From Drosophila pseudoobscura (taxonomy: Eukaryota > Arthropoda > Insecta > Diptera > Drosophilidae): 64,000 nucleotides of DNA. The stretch is from positions 9,995,001-10,059,000 of the forward strand of contig NC_046681.1 in assembly GCF_009870125.1 (NCBI RefSeq), read 5' to 3'. Position numbers and translations under genes: made by a program. The notes under the pieces were generated by a model. It ran no database searches and was not told the DNA's origin. It saw nothing but the letters and a program-made list of their open reading frames with translations. This document shows positions 1 to 14,332 of this stretch, in pieces; within the stretch, counting starts at the first letter, position 1, and each line of letters starts with the position of its first letter.

Positions 1-3000
1 GCAGTTATTAGTACGTTATAAAAGTAGTTTTGGAATGGGCCTACACTCCAGCCCACTCGTGTACCCACTCGTAAAGGAATAGTGCGGGTTTTATGAGCGT
101 GTTTTGGTGGTTCAAATGGGGGAAAGGTTATAAAGAATTATGAAAAATGTCAACTGGGTTGGTCGGACTGTTCCTGGGGATGAGGAGGAGGTGTACTCGC
201 ATGGCTATCCTTAGATGTAATTTTAAATATTTTTGCAAGAATGTATTAGAGTTGGGAGTGTATGTTTTTCTGAGGGTACGAGGAACTGTATCGTTAGAAA
301 TAAAACCTCGCTGGGAGTTTGTTTTCCATATTTGATACCCAGTAGGGTATCAGCCTTATTAGTTCTCAACAAAAATTTAGGACAGGCTGCACCCACTTTC
401 AAAAGCCGTGCTTTTTCATATATTTTCAGAATATTATGGATGGCTGAAAATGTTTTAAATACAATCCTTTTCTTTGCCATGTTATTCGCTTGTTAAACAA
501 ACTGCAAGCAAAACCTGAAACCATAAAGTACGAGTATTTGTATTATTTGTATGTTTTTTTTTTTTTTGTTTTGCATATGTAAGATACGTACGAGTATGTT
601 TCTGGCTGAAAGACAACCCGTCGCGACGTGGCGAACATTGTACAAAAGAAACAAGATTTTATGAATGAAATGGGATTCGTTTGGGGACGATCCGATCCGA
701 TCCGCAGCGATCCGCACCGATCGACGAGACTTGTTGGCTACCTGGCCGCACACACTGCCATATCCCATACGTCATTCATAATCGCCGCTAACAAATGTTG
801 ATAAATGAACAAATTATTAACCGAATTTGGTGTTTGTTTTTTGTGGAGGTCTCTCTCTCTCTATATCTCTCTTGATTTAAATAAATCGTGCCATTTATCA
901 TGTCCGAGCATTAGACCGGACAAAGGCGAACAATATTATGTTGAAATCATTGGTTAACCATTTAGGTTGAAGAAGTTTTTCATATGGAAATGGGGGCCAA
1001 GAGACCACCCGAGCACCACCTATATAGGGAAATTATCTCTCTCTCTCTCCCTGTCCCTCACTTCTAAGCCAGGGTTGCTTATCGATTACAACTAATCGTG
1101 ATTAAGTGCATTCCATTTGAGAGTCCCCTTTCCCAGTCGGAGCTTGCATATGGGCCGTCGCCTGGCAGTATGCTGCAGACTCATGCTGCCACAGCCACAG
1201 CCACAGACAGACAGAGAGAGAGAGACACAGAGAGTCCAAGACAAATTAATCGACGCGATCAATTCCGCGACTCTCCTGCGACTGCGACTGTGACTCTCCG
1301 CTGCTGATTTTGATCTTCGACACTTTGGGCATGACTGGAGGCTGGAGGCTGGGGCTGCGGCTGCCCCTCAGGAGTCACTCTGCCACAAGATCTGCTCAGT
1401 CACGGGACGCCAACTCAGCATTTCTGGCGGTGTTAAATAGCTTGTTTGTTATGCACCCCACACACACAATACATACATCCATAATCCATAATCCATAGAT
1501 GTGTACTCCTGCCTGCCTGACTGTCTAACACTCGACTTCAGAGCGAAGTCCAATCCGGGGATTAGCCGCCTCAAATAACTCACGATTGTTGCTGAGATTG
1601 TCAGTCATTGAGGCTGGCTCTCTCAGTGGGTTTTATTAGCACTCGACATTGTTGGATCTCTGAAGTGTGTTCTGGCTTGTTTGCGCTGATGTTGCAACAA
1701 TGACGCGACACAAAACCACCAGCACATTGTATAGAAATCTTTTATGATGGATTCTCGTTTCCACCGAGTCATGCCGCTGAGCAAGGCACGCGTCAAAGTT
1801 GCCATCGATATTTGGGGTTTGGGATCTCTAAAATGTTGTACGAGTCGTCGATCTGGTCGTGGGCTGGTGCACTTGAAAGCTGCGACAAATTTGGGTCAGG
1901 CGGGGCCCCAAATGAAGGTTTCAAAATTCAACAAAAAATTCTGACAAGACTTACTGACTCGGCGCTTCCGTTTCGCCTCGGGGCAATTCCAGGAATTCAA
2001 TCAAAATTTTTCACACAGACCTCACGTGCTCCCCCCTCCTCGCTTACATCACATTTGCCAGATCAACAAATATTTTTATGAATTAAAATATATTTGATTC
2101 TATATGTAATATGTATACAGAATTGCAAGGACAGATCGTATGACGGATGGAGCGTGCAGCGCCCGTTGCTACCAACAACAACAGACCGACTGAACTGCAG
2201 CGAAGGCACTTTACCTCGACGGAAGAGTCTCTCACCGACTGCCAAAACAAGAAATAAAGGGTGTCACAAGGGCCGCAGGTTGGATACCCTTGCAGGGCCA
2301 TGCTAGTAATTTATTTCATAGGGAAAAATCGGAGCAAGAAGGAACGATGGGGATTGCTCATTTAAACATTTCTTGTGCCTGCATTACTCTCAATCAAATG
2401 TATGAAACCCTCGCAGTAAGTCCGTAAAGAATGCGTTTGCTCAGCATGTCAGATCCGAGGGAGACTGATCTGAGATCTTCCATATTCTCCATTAAGATCG
2501 AGCCCGTCACAGATTGTTTGCATCCCATCTTGGTCGTCCCCTTTCTGCGGATCCAACAAAAGGAAGCTTCCTGGAGCTAGGCTAAAGAAATCCTCGATCT
2601 TCTGGCACTCCACATGTGCCCAAAAAGTATTCTTAACAGATGGCGAGTCGCTATAGTTCCTTCTCATTGTTACAAAGATTTGTTGAAAATCATATCACCC
2701 TCTGGAAGGTCAGAACAACAGCAAAAAAACAAGAAAAGAAAAAAAGCTGGGTATAAATTATTATGAAAAATTGCGCGCGCACTGGAAAATTATTTGCCCG
2801 ACGAAAACTGGAAAAACTTGTTGCGACTCTCTCGCCCAGAAAGAGATGGCATAATGTGTGTTCTCTGTTGGCCCTGTTGTTGCTGGCTTTTGTCGTCTCA
2901 TAGACAACCAACCAACGGACTGGTTGGCTAAAAAGTTGCGTGGGCTTTATTGGCAGTTTCGGTAGTGTGGAAAATATTTGGCTGAAAATTGTACAAATTA

Positions 3001-3579
3001 AATTAACGACATGGCGGCTTTTTGATATATGTGTGTCGTGTCTGCGCACGGTCTTGTCTTGGATGGGTTGCAGTCGCAGTTGCATGGTGTACTCGCTTCA
3101 ACCCACTCGAGATGCTCATGGTACACGAGTTTTCGACTGGGTTGGGTATATGGATGCAGTAGAGGAACTGCGTTTAGTTTTTTTTGGAATCTACTGGGAA
3201 GTTCTTTATGATTTTTCATGCAAGGAACAAGCAAATAATTTTTTAAATATGATATACCGAAAACGATCTTTGGATCATTTCCCCGATTTCCCATCTCTCC
3301 CCAGATGTTTCTTTTTTCGACCCTTAATCCGGCTGATAAATTGTATAGGATAGGATAACCCCTAGTCGGCCAGTGGACAGAGAGTGCACCAGTTTTATTC
3401 GCCAGCCGTTCACATGGAGTCGACGGCTTGTGGGGTCGCCGTCGCCGTCGCCCCACTCCAGTACCGGTACATACTCGCACCCATGGCTAGCAGCGGGTGA
3501 CAAGCGTTTCCATAATTTAGACGGCTGTTCATCAACCACGGGTCGCAGCCACGAATCCATCAACAGTGGCGCCTAAGCT

Positions 3580-3604
3580 GGGTCTGGGTCTGGGTCTGGG
3601 TCTG
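3580..3604. repeat. GGGTCT hexanucleotide tandem
   Basis: About four copies of GGGTCT. Confidence 0.85.
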
Positions 3605-6600
3605 AGCCCCGGCTCTGGACATTAGTGCAGTTGCATCACTTGTCAGGGGCAGCACAACCATCGTCTTGAGTCTTGAACTGTGCCAGAAATTAATGCATGT
3701 AATTAATAATGTTGTTGGCTGCTGCCGTTGCCGTTGCCGTTGCAATTGTGTCTGTTTCGTGGAAGCCAGTTCCTGCAACCAGGTTTCTCCTATATATCTA
3801 CCCATATATGGTTTTTTGGTGGGCTTGTTGCAACTCCCCGGCCATCAGCCTGGTGTTAATAGCTGTGTGTGTGTGCCTGCCATTGTTGTGGCCTCCATTT
3901 CAGTTTCCATCGCTTTGTGTTCTCCTTTTGCGGGCAATCATTAATCACAGGAACTTACAAGTGCGATCGTTGGGACGACCACTCCAATGATCCGTGAGAG
4001 TGTCGAGATTTGTTCGGTTTAGGGCGTTGCGCGACGGATGTCAGGTAGCACTTGATTGGGTTTGCTTTTCCCTAAGATCCTTTGATGGAATGATCTATTA
4101 ATGATTGTTATCCGAACACGTGTACGGTAATGTCTTGACAGAGAGGGAGAGTTCCGGGAAAGGTCAAGTGAGATTATACAAAATTTGGAATGGGTTATGC
4201 TGTGAATATCTGAATATTGATGGAGAAGGAATCCAACTGTAGTCAATCTTATTTTGAAATCCTAGTACTCTTACAGTGAAAGATCTCGTGATATAACTTC
4301 TCCTAAGAGAAGGAACCTCCCTAGATCTCTGCACCCCCCATCAAATAAATGTCCCTGACATCTCCTACTGTTACAAGGACTTTCGTTTAGCTCCAGGCTC
4401 TGGGCACCGCTCACTGAGCCGAGTCGCACGTCCGGCAGTGCGGCCTTGGATTGGATTGTGCCATGGCCATCAGGGAACCGAAACTTTGCTCGAGCCTAGA
4501 GGAGTGCAAACAAAAACTTGTCACCAGCTCCTGTCGCGTGTCCCTCAACTGAAGCAGCACGACGACTACTTAAACAGTCCCCGGAGTCTCTGGAGTGAAA
4601 GGCCAACAAAGCACGGCAAATATTTGGCCGAACAATCCCCGTAATGTCCATAAGTAAATCAACAGACAAAAAGGAATCAATAAAATTTTACAAGCGCTGC
4701 CGACACCCGCGGATCTATCCAGTCGATCCATAGAGCATCGTCCCGGCCAAGGTGAAGCTAAAGTCAAGACTCAGAGTCGAAGTCGAAGGATCTTCTGGAT
4801 GTTGTTCGGAACACGCGTCCGAACTGAAAAATTCCATTATTGATTCCGTAAATGCGCGTGTCCAAATGTCAAATACTAAAAATCAAGGTGAGGCGAGGCC
4901 TTCGGGTAGATCTCATTACTCGTTGGGATTGAAGGACACTCTAGGCCATAAAGCCATTTCGACACTATCAATGCACCCTTTGTTCCCTCCTAAATGTCCA
5001 TAATGAAGTGCCACACGCAGTTAATGGCCCTGCATTTTGTCAGCCTTGACGCGTCGCCAAGGTCAAATATCCCTTCGAGGTCCTGTCGATTACTAGCCAG
5101 AGAAGAAGTCATGGCTTTCCTAATTAGTTGTATTACTTACTTATTCGCTATTGAGTTGCTCTATGCTAATGATTTCATTTGCTTTAAGTACTTCCGCTCT
5201 AGTTAGACGCCCGCCCACAAAGTCGGACCGTAGAGGAATTACCATTACCCCCAGGGAAAATGGGTCTCCCTGTTTGCTCCATCCCACTGCTAGTACATCC
5301 CATTCCCATAGATCCCTAAACAGCTATGCGCCCTTTGATGTGGCTTTGGCGCTAGTCCGGGGCTCTTTGTGCAACACTGCATATCAAGGGGTAGCCGGAG
5401 ACAAAGATCTTTAGGTAGGGTCCTTTAGTTTATTAATGAAATGTGGAACAGGCTATGAAAGGACAGATATATGTAGTAGGAAATAGAGTAGGTATATTTG
5501 TTGGGAGTCTTGGAATAAATTGTACAATTATTCCAAATTACATCCCTAATATTTCTGGTATTATCGAGTGCAGATAAGTCTTTATCTTGACTCGCAATAT
5601 CTTCGGGACTCTCCTTTCTATCGATACGAATCAGAAAGTCTTGAGGGATAATACAATTATCTATTCAACCCATTAATTTTTGAGGATATCGTCGCTGCAA
5701 TCTCTTTTTTGTCTCGTGGAAAGCACAGTCAAAAGTTTCCAGTGTTATTATTGGAAAATACTCTTATAGCCAAATGTTGTACTTCATCTTCCCTTTTAGA
5801 GTATTACCCCGTCGTTTAATCCCTCTGTAAATAGCCATTTATTATTGTGTTTACTTTGTCGCCTGCTGCCTTAAATTTCATTTTACTATTGTTTGTAGTC
5901 ATAAAAAAAATGCAGCACCGATTTCTGGTTTTGTTTCATTTAAAAATTGTACATCATCTGGCCATTAGCTTTGATGTTGTGCCGTGTTCCTCCCTCTTTT
6001 GGACCCCAGTCCCAGCCCCCTTTGTCATGTCAATTACGCATATTATTTGCACAAATTACGCATGGCAAATTATTTGTACATATTTTATTGGGCTCTCCTA
6101 TGCGTTATGCGTGGGCACGCAATCCATAGAGCCACGGATCGACGAATCGGAGGTTCCGCAGGGTCTAACAAATTGTTAACAACTTGATTATGCGTCTAAT
6201 GGCGAAATTGCAAGAGCGGAAATACATAAAAATCCATATGTATATATAGAAATTGGTATATATGTATGTTTGTATGTTTGTAGTATGTAGACCACCCCAA
6301 TTCCATATTTTTACTGCCTTTGGCGACCATAACTTGACCATAATTGTGCCTTCTGTTTGTGTGCGTGCAATTTGCTGCCACATCAGAGGCGACAGTTGCC
6401 TCAGTTCTTTCTTGCCTTCGCCACCAAAAGAGAAACAGAATGTGACGACGACCACATGAAAGCAGCCAGCGATGGGCCCAGAAACATAAACATCTACTTA
6501 ATGATTTCCTATACAAAGATACTCGTCCCAGTACTCGTACGTATATATACCTACATTTTGGTATTGTAGAAGTTGGTGCCGGTCTGTCTTCGGTCTTCGG

Positions 6601-6723
6601 GACTTCGGGACTTCCATTCATAATTCAGTGGGAGGCAATTTCATTGTTGTTTACATAGTAAATTTATACTTTTTTACTACATGTTTCCATTATTTTAGTA
6701 GTATATAAACATGGATGTGGCAC

Positions 6724-6737
6724 TGCCACATGTGGCA
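6724..6737. promoter_or_regulatory. 14-bp perfect palindrome with E-box core
   Basis: TGCCACATGTGGCA is a perfect inverted repeat centred on CACATGTG. bHLH dimers bind CANNTG sites, but one site alone is weak evidence of function. Confidence 0.25.
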
Positions 6738-7787
6738 CATTTGTGCGGTTACAATTGTGAACTTCAAAGTCGAGACGTGCCGCAGCACCCAGCAGACTGC
6801 TTGGCAACAGAAAAACATTGTAGTAGTCCCTCCTAACCCATTACAGGATGAGTGGGGGTATATCCTGCACTTGAAACTCCAATACTTCCCAAACGTATCG
6901 CATAACAAAATTAGCAATTACATATCGACACCCACAGAAAGTCAGACCTCCATCATTATCATCGTATCCCAACGTATTCCCACGCACACGTCTGCCTGGA
7001 GTGGATGGATATATATCTTACGAATACCATATACCATATACCATATATATATATATTGGGAAATATGTTTGGCCATAAAAATGACAAGTGCCGAGCTCAG
7101 TGGCACATCAAAGAGTGGGTCGTGTGGCACGTACACACACATGTGGCAGTAATAATGAGACAAGTGCAACATACTTGCAAAATGTCAATAATTTCACACA
7201 AAAATTCCCATCAAAAATTGTTTTCCCGGTGGTTGAATACAATTTTTGCCTGCCCGGCTCCGGGGGTGACACAAAATTCACTTAACGATGTACAAAGATA
7301 TATAGATGTAGGTGTACAAATTTCCGGGGTGGAAAAGTAGATCATTTGTGTACCTTTTCCTGGCAATTTTCTGCTTGTTCAAATTAAAGCTTTGCGAATT
7401 TTTCACAGCTCAAATTGGAGATAAAAAGAAGAGCTAATAGATCCAATACCACCAAAATAAATTTTAGGGTTTGGGATTCGACTTCTTTGTTTCGCCTTTT
7501 GTTGATTTACCATTTTACGTATTTAAAGGCGGTACAAGTTTTGACAACAAAGAAAGTAGGAAAAATATTTTATTTAAACTTTTGCTTACTTTTGCATCGG
7601 ACGTCTTTGAGGGCGTTACAAGTTTTGGATGAACTTGGCTAAGAAAGGCAGCCAGAAAGAGCTGACAAAGTACCACCAGAGACGACCACAGTTCAAGTTG
7701 GCATTTCGTTGATGGCCCTGCCCTTACCTTTCTCCATTCTGTTGATATCTTTAATTTATTTTTATTATTTCTATTAAGACATTATCA

Positions 7788-7804
7788 ACACACACACACA
7801 CACA
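7788..7804. repeat. CA microsatellite
   Basis: Uninterrupted CA dinucleotides in an AT-rich intergenic stretch. Confidence 0.9.
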
Positions 7805-10537
7805 TGCATATATATTTATGGGATTGCTTTGGACTTAATCTTTATTTTATTTTTCAGTTTTGCAAACACATAAATCATTTTTTATATGTTTTGTTTTTAA
7901 GCTGTTGTTAAGTCTTTGCCTCTTCTGCTGAGTTTTTTACGATTTTTGCATAATTTATACCCATTAAAAAAAGGAAAGAAATGAAAACAATTAAACAGAT
8001 TCGTGTCGAGCCCGCAGAAATGTGTGTTTAGTATTTATGATATTTTCTCTTGATCGCCTGGACATATTCCCATTTCGTGGCTGCTAATGAAGTGGGTTTC
8101 TGTTCGGTTAGTTTTATGTCATTGGAGAGGGGCGTGTGGAGACGATAGTTGTTGAGACAGTCCACCAGAAGTTAATTCGATTTGTTTTTAGTGTTTTTGT
8201 GCGAATGCCCCATGGGCCAGAACACGTTTTCTGATTTTACAAATTTATTTCAACATATTTTTGTATTTCTGTTTACCTTTTTTTGAAGGTATCGCATATC
8301 GTACAACGTATCTCCTCTGCTTATCTGCACTCAATGGCAAAGTTTCATCAAAATGTCAGCGTATATCATAGAAATTAATAAATTTCAGCTTTTCAATGCA
8401 CAGGCAAAAAAATAACAAACAAAATATTTATCAATTTATTATAGCAAAATTTTGCATAACGTTGGTTCGGGAGTATTTATGGCTTACTTTATAAGCAGAC
8501 GGAATATTGAAATAAAGGCAGGGAAAATTCAATTTTTTGTATACTTTTTATTGTAAATCTTTCTTTTTGTGGGAGATGTATTTAAAAAAAAGTATTTTCT
8601 GTTTAGTATCTCTGAGAATTTCTTGAAATTTCTGGTAAATGAAACTCAACATTCGCGAGTCACGTTTACAATAATTTTTATTGTTACACAAATACATACT
8701 TATTACAAATTATTTGTATTTATCATTAACACGCTTGTTTCAAATTTACAAATTCACGTTCACAATGCCATCGGGTAAATATTTGTTCAGAACTCAGTTT
8801 TCGTACGTTTCTTTATTGAAATTACATATCCGTTTCACGAGCTACATCCGGTTAAAATCTATTAGACAGCCACATAATATATAGAGCTACTATTAAAACA
8901 ATTAAAAATTTGTTCATAATAGTTAAAACACAAATTTTTGTAACCTCTCAATATTTTTCCATATCCAAAGCGCTTTTTTGGCAATGCTCTAATAAATTTT
9001 TGACTTTCTGGTTCGCAAAATTAAATAAAATAAATTATTTTGAGAATAATCTCTCTATTTTCCATATGTAGAACTTTTCTTTGCGGGGCTATACCTTTCA
9101 AACATTTCCATAAAATATGTATAACTTTTAAGAACGTCTAAATTTCTATGATTCCTAAATAGTATATTTTCACAAGGACTTTACCCCATCTCGTTCCACT
9201 TCAATTACATCTTCACCTCGAACCCTTTGCAAGGCATTAGTTTTCCACAATTAAGCAAAGTCCCATCCCATATGGCTCCCAGTGGCCGGCCAGGCGCACA
9301 CATGTTAACTTTTTGCAGCTCCACATAAAGTCACACATTAAGCACACCAGATTTAACAGAATTTGCCCATTTCGCACTAATTTATAACTAATGCCGGGGC
9401 CAGCAGTGCGAGTAGATCTGAGGGCGGAGGCCAGGCAGAGACTGGCCCCGAAATGGCCAATTGTCTGAAAGGTTAAGCCTTTTAATCAATTGCCAAAAAT
9501 ACGAATACAAAGAGAGCCACAGCTAGAGCCAGAGCCAGAGCCATGGCCGAGAAGGATTTGGCCACAAAAATGTTCATTTAGAGCGGCATTAAGTGCTCAG
9601 TGAGGGGACAGGCGGGGTTTAGTTTTGGTCTGGTTTTCCTTTCGGATTTTAATGAGACCCTTTGGACCGGACCATGCTTAACCGCAAGCAGCCAGGCAGG
9701 AGCTTTGCTGACCCCACACGCCTCGTCCGCACTCCCCCTTAGAGTCAATAGAAAATCAAGCCAAGATTTTTTGATACAAAAATCAATTTTCCGCTGTAAT
9801 AACAGTCATTTTTTGTGGGGGCGTTACCGGCAATTGGGTCCGACACTGACCCCAACAAAACAAAACGAATTCCTCAGGCCGAAAATACGAGTATCTGGAT
9901 TTGTTGCATGTATAAAATGTATTTGAATATTTGATGTCTTTGACAAGTTTGATTCGTTGGGACAGTGACAGCGACGGGACAGCGACGGGACAGGACGGGA
10001 ACGGAGGTTCACTTCGTTCTGGCTCAAGATATCATATAAACGGAATATGACATGAAAATTGTTAATGATACATGAGTTGTGTTCCCATCTCGGCTGGCTT
10101 CTGTCCATCTAATTGATTTCGTAGTCCAGTCCGGTGTCCAGTCCTAGCATGTTACTTAGTCAACGGCCTGACAGTTGGACAGTTTTGTGTCCCAGTCCCC
10201 CTCTCCCCACCCCGTCTGACATGCCTTGTGTTTATAAAGTCATTACCAGATACGGCTAGGTAGAAAGATAGATAGATGGATGGGGTATAGGGTTCTATAC
10301 CTGCCATAGGGACTGGGACAGGGTTCAAAGTGTTCTCGCAATCTGCACATCATCGACACTCTGCATATCGGTTTCTTTGTGTTTTTTTTTTACAATTTTT
10401 TCTTATTGATTTTTATGCAATTTCATTTAATTACAAAAGCGGCCAACAAAAAATGTTAATTTCTACAAATTTTCACCGTGGCGCCTAGGTGACAAGGGAT
10501 TTGAGGTCTGACGCCTGATGGCCATGTCAATGCTACA

Positions 10538-10562
10538 CTCACACACACACACACACACACAC
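10538..10562. repeat. CA microsatellite
   Basis: About twelve CA units, one of the longest pure dinucleotide runs in the window. Confidence 0.9.
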
Positions 10563-12984
10563 GGGTGTACACGTGCCGCGGCACTTTGCCGCACGTGCCC
10601 CCACCATTGGCCATCAATGCCGCAAAAGTGTCTGGGGCCCATCTACCGTTAGACATTTTGCCCGATCATGTTTGGGTTAATGAGTGGGGCGTGGCAGGGT
10701 TAGCGTTGATTGCTGGTTCAGCTTGGAACGCGTGGTGGCACCGCTAAAGCATTTTCTCCGATACATCAGGGGAAGCCTGTGGCACTTTTTGAAAGTCATT
10801 CTTGGTGCTCTCAGAAGATGAATCCTTAAAAAAAAACATACTATATTACTATGTATTGGTACTGGTAAATTAATATATAAATTCCCTTCCGGATCACCCC
10901 TTAATTCAATTGATAATATGCTCAAATGTAATGCTTTCCGATTCCAGACATTTTCAAATCGATTCCCTTTCCTAAGCATAAATCAATTCCGGGCCGACCC
11001 ACTCACGCCCCTCCAATTAAGTGCCTCAAATATTTACAAACGCCTCCCCCCAACAGCAAAGGAATTTAAATATTTTGTCACTGTTTGTTGGACACCCGAC
11101 ATTTAACCTTAGCCCCAAAGGAGGCTGCTCGCCCAATGAGGAGGGCGGGAAATTGCTGTGGGGGAAGACATCCACAGCTGGTCGGTGTTGGATGCTGCTG
11201 CTGCTGCAGCATCATTTACATTCAAATTAAAACGAAAACGCCAAAAGGAAATTTATGCCCAGGGAACAGAGCCCAGACCCCAGACCCCAGGCCCCAGACC
11301 CGTCTCCGGCAAATGATGAGTCTGTTACCATTCTTGTGGGGCGTCGCTCTGTTTGTTTTGACACTTGGGCTACATGGATCTGTGGCGGCGGCGGTCTTGG
11401 CCTATAAATTACCCAGACATTTGACATATGTATGTTGTGGTTGTAGTTTTAGCTGCGCTGGCGAGTAGTAGTGGCTCCTGTAAAGATCGCCGCCTCGCGA
11501 TAGCCTAATGTTTTGTTGGTTTTTGTGATTAGTTTGTAATTAACTTGAACACACACACACACATCGGAGATCTTTGGCCCCTGATATCTACATAATGTTC
11601 GCTCACCTGCAGCCGGGGGGAAGTCGAGGGACAGGTACAGGGATATTTGGCAAAAGGACGGTACTCCGACTGGAAGCGATGGATAGATGGAGAGGTGCCA
11701 GATAGACAAATGCCGATAGCACCTTTTTCAATGAGTTCACCATATAATTAGAGGAAGTGTTATTATTTCTTGGCCAAGATGTTTATCCCTCAGTTAATTC
11801 CCTTATAATTAGCCGAGCAGCCCTTCGGGGGTTGCTGCCTCTCCTTATATACGATATATACTGCTTGTACATTGTTGCAGGGCGTGAGTGTATTATATAG
11901 TTATCAAAATTTGTGATGCATAGCAATCATTTCTGATTAGTTCAGCCCCTCAATCAAAATCGGGAAAAATGAAAATTTCCAAACACACAAAAACAAACTT
12001 TCAATACAATTTTCATACGCTTATCCACACTCCAGACCCCGGACCCTAGATGCAGACGCAGACCCCGACACGGACCCAATCATCCATCAAGACTCCACTT
12101 AAATCTCGTGCTCTCCGGCGTGTCAATCGAATTGTCTGAACAAGAATGCCCGAAAAATCCGAAAATCCAATGAGAAATTTCACTCTGAGTGACCATGAAA
12201 ATGCATTCGTTAAACATTCTTCTGTGTGTGCGGTGCGTCTGTATCTGTGAGGAGTATCTGTGCGAGATGTATCTCCCCAGCCCCTTTCAGGCCGCAGTCT
12301 CTTTCAATTTGTTCTGCCGGCAAGGCGACACTTGCCCTCAAGGAATTACTGAACAGGATATATAGTATGTGTGCTAGCGAGGATTGGGTGAGAAATTTAA
12401 ACAGGATTTCTGGCTACTTTGCACCCAAGTGGAGCGTTTTGACTGCATTCTAATCTGTAATTTATGGAGAGTATTTTTTATTGGGCGAAATAAGAGAAAT
12501 TTGAGTCTGGGAGATACTTGAGATGTAGGGAAAATGTTCTGGAGTTTATTGAACTGTGAAGTATGCCAGAAAGAACGCAGCAGAACAGAAATTTAGTTGA
12601 AATATTAATCCTAAAAAAAAGAAGAAAGAATATCTGTATATTTTATATTACAGCCTTTTATAGAATTTGAATAGAAATATTTTAGGAACTAATTTCTGGA
12701 AAACCCCCAAAAATTCTTTTAGAAAACAATTTAATAAAAGAAAATAAGAAAATAAATTTTTGTTTGTAATTTTTTGGTTCACATATTTTTATTATTTTTG
12801 ATTTGATTTTTTTTTTAATTTTGTTTTTGTTTTTTTTTTGTTTTTGGTGTTTTAATAATTTTTGTTTAAATATTTTGTGTGTGTGTGTTTCACGTTTTTA
12901 GCGTTCACATTGAATACAGATTATGGTTTACTCTTCTTGAAATTTATGCTAGCCGCCAAATGCACAAATCCTTCGATAAACTAA

Positions 12985-13510
12985 CTCAAGCGTCTATGAA
13001 TTTATTGTTAATTGTTAATACTATGAATATGTCATTAGATGTAATAGCATAACTACACTATATAGCTACTATATATAGTTTACAATCGTGAAGCATATCT
13101 ATATATAGTTTTTGTATTTTTGTTTGAGTTGTGTGTGAATTTTGCTCTAACTTTACACTGAGATGAGTTTTCGAACAACAATTGAAACATTTGTACAATA
13201 AATTAAACTAAATTACAAAAATTCTCTAGAGGAAGGTGCTGGAAGAATGTACATATATACGCCTATGATATATATGAATCTGTACAAGTTGGACAGTGGG
13301 TCGGAGGTGCTTAAAAAATAATTCAGAATTTATACAACAAATATTTTTCTGGCAATAGATTTTTCTTCTCTTGCTTTCGAATGGAGAACAACAAATAATT
13401 TACAACATTTAAACGAGTTTTGTTTTGCTTTTTTCTTAGTGTTTCTTTTGCGTAATACTGCTCTTGGCAAGAACTTTCGAGTTTGTCCCACTGTGCGGTG
13501 CGCGGGCGGC
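12985..13510 (-). other. Probable 3' untranslated region of the T-box gene
   Basis: AT-rich stretch directly after the TAG stop on the minus strand, without coding potential. Its lower boundary is set by the first good polyadenylation signal and is an estimate. It contains two near-palindromic CTATATATAG segments (about 13066-13106). Confidence 0.5.
13001..13006 (-). terminator. Candidate polyadenylation signal of the T-box gene
   Basis: AATAAA on the minus strand about 505 bases after the stop codon. A second AATAAA on the same strand at 12788-12793 could serve as a distal site. Confidence 0.45.
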
Positions 13511-14332
13511 CTAGTGGGCGGGGCTGCGGGAGGTCGGCGGCGCGGGGGGTGAGCCCGCGGACGAGTGCGGCGGCCCCTGTCCCTGGCCGGGCATGTGATA
13601 CGGACTGAATCTCTGGTACTGACGTGGCCGCATATCGGGGGACGGGGATCCCGAGGAGGTGGACGAGGGCGTGGAGGCCGGCGGTGGTGGTGGCGGGGTT
13701 CGATTGGCAGCCATCGCCGCTGCGGCGGCCTGCGCCTGCGCTTGGGCCTGGGCTGCAGCCTGGGCGGCGGCCGCCTGTTGATTGGCGCTGGCCAGAAAGC
13801 CGGCCGTCAGCTGTGGCCACTGCTGCTGGAACATGTGGAAGGCGCCCAGTCCCGGCGGTGGTGGGGGAGGTCCTGCCGCTGCGGCGGCCGCCTGGTACAT
13901 CTGGGGCATCATCAGCTGGGCGTACGGCGAGTTTCCACCGAACATCTGCAGGTGCTGACGCGCCTTCTCGAACAGCGCCATGGATGTGGGATCGCCCTGC
14001 TGGGCAAACTGCTGCATCAGGGGATCGGGGAACAGGCGCAGCGGCGACCGCAGCTGCTGCTCCAGGAGCAGCGCCTCCATGGGGTCCCGATCGAAGTCGG
14101 TCAGCCGCGAGGAGTCGCGGAAGCCCTTGGCAAACGGATTCGAGTCGATCTTCAGTTTGGTAATCAGCTGATTCTGATAGGCCGTCACCGCCGTGAAAAC
14201 CGTCTCCGGGAATACATAGGTCTTGTGATCCAGTTCCTGCAGCTCTTTGGGAGTGCTCGGTATGCTCTGGCCATGGCTGAGGCGAACCAGGTGGATGCGG
14301 GGCTGGTAGCGGTGCATGGAATTCAAAACGAT
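13511..14332 (-). CDS. mid: T-box gene coding exon 4 (end of T-box and C-terminal tail)
   Basis: The acceptor is ATCCAG| at 14333. Residues 328-400 finish the T-box ([40 protein letters not shown]). The tail continues with [26 protein letters not shown] (427-432), poly-Ala (475-480), poly-Pro (482-487), a Gln/Ala tract (512-536) and a second six-Pro run (540-545), and ends RSPAH before TAG at 13513-13511. The exon is much richer in GC than its surroundings, which leaves long spurious open frames in the other phases. Confidence 0.92.
   Translation of the reverse strand: MVLNSMHRYQPRIHLVRLSHGQSIPSTPKELQELDHKTYVFPETVFTAVTAYQNQLITKLKIDSNPFAKGFRDSSRLTDFDRDPMEALLLEQQLRSPLRLFPDPLMQQFAQQGDPTSMALFEKARQHLQMFGGNSPYAQLMMPQMYQAAAAAAGPPPPPPGLGAFHMFQQQWPQLTAGFLASANQQAAAAQAAAQAQAQAQAAAAAMAANRTPPPPPPASTPSSTSSGSPSPDMRPRQYQRFSPYHMPGQGQGPPHSSAGSPPAPPTSRSPAH

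Larger units (their letters stand above)
1..12984. other. Non-coding DNA downstream of the T-box gene
   Basis: No open frame here has the composition, splice sites or motifs of a gene. The stretch alternates AT-rich blocks (for example 8.3-9.2 kb and 12.5-12.9 kb) with GC-richer blocks carrying short tandem repeats. I see no tRNA box pairs, ribosomal RNA or transposon coding remnants. Enhancers of the T-box gene are plausible but not demonstrable. Confidence 0.6.

Noticed and set aside
3709..3770. TTGCCG/GTTGCC tandem suggesting a coding repeat
   Set aside because: Short hexamer repeat only; no conserved frame.
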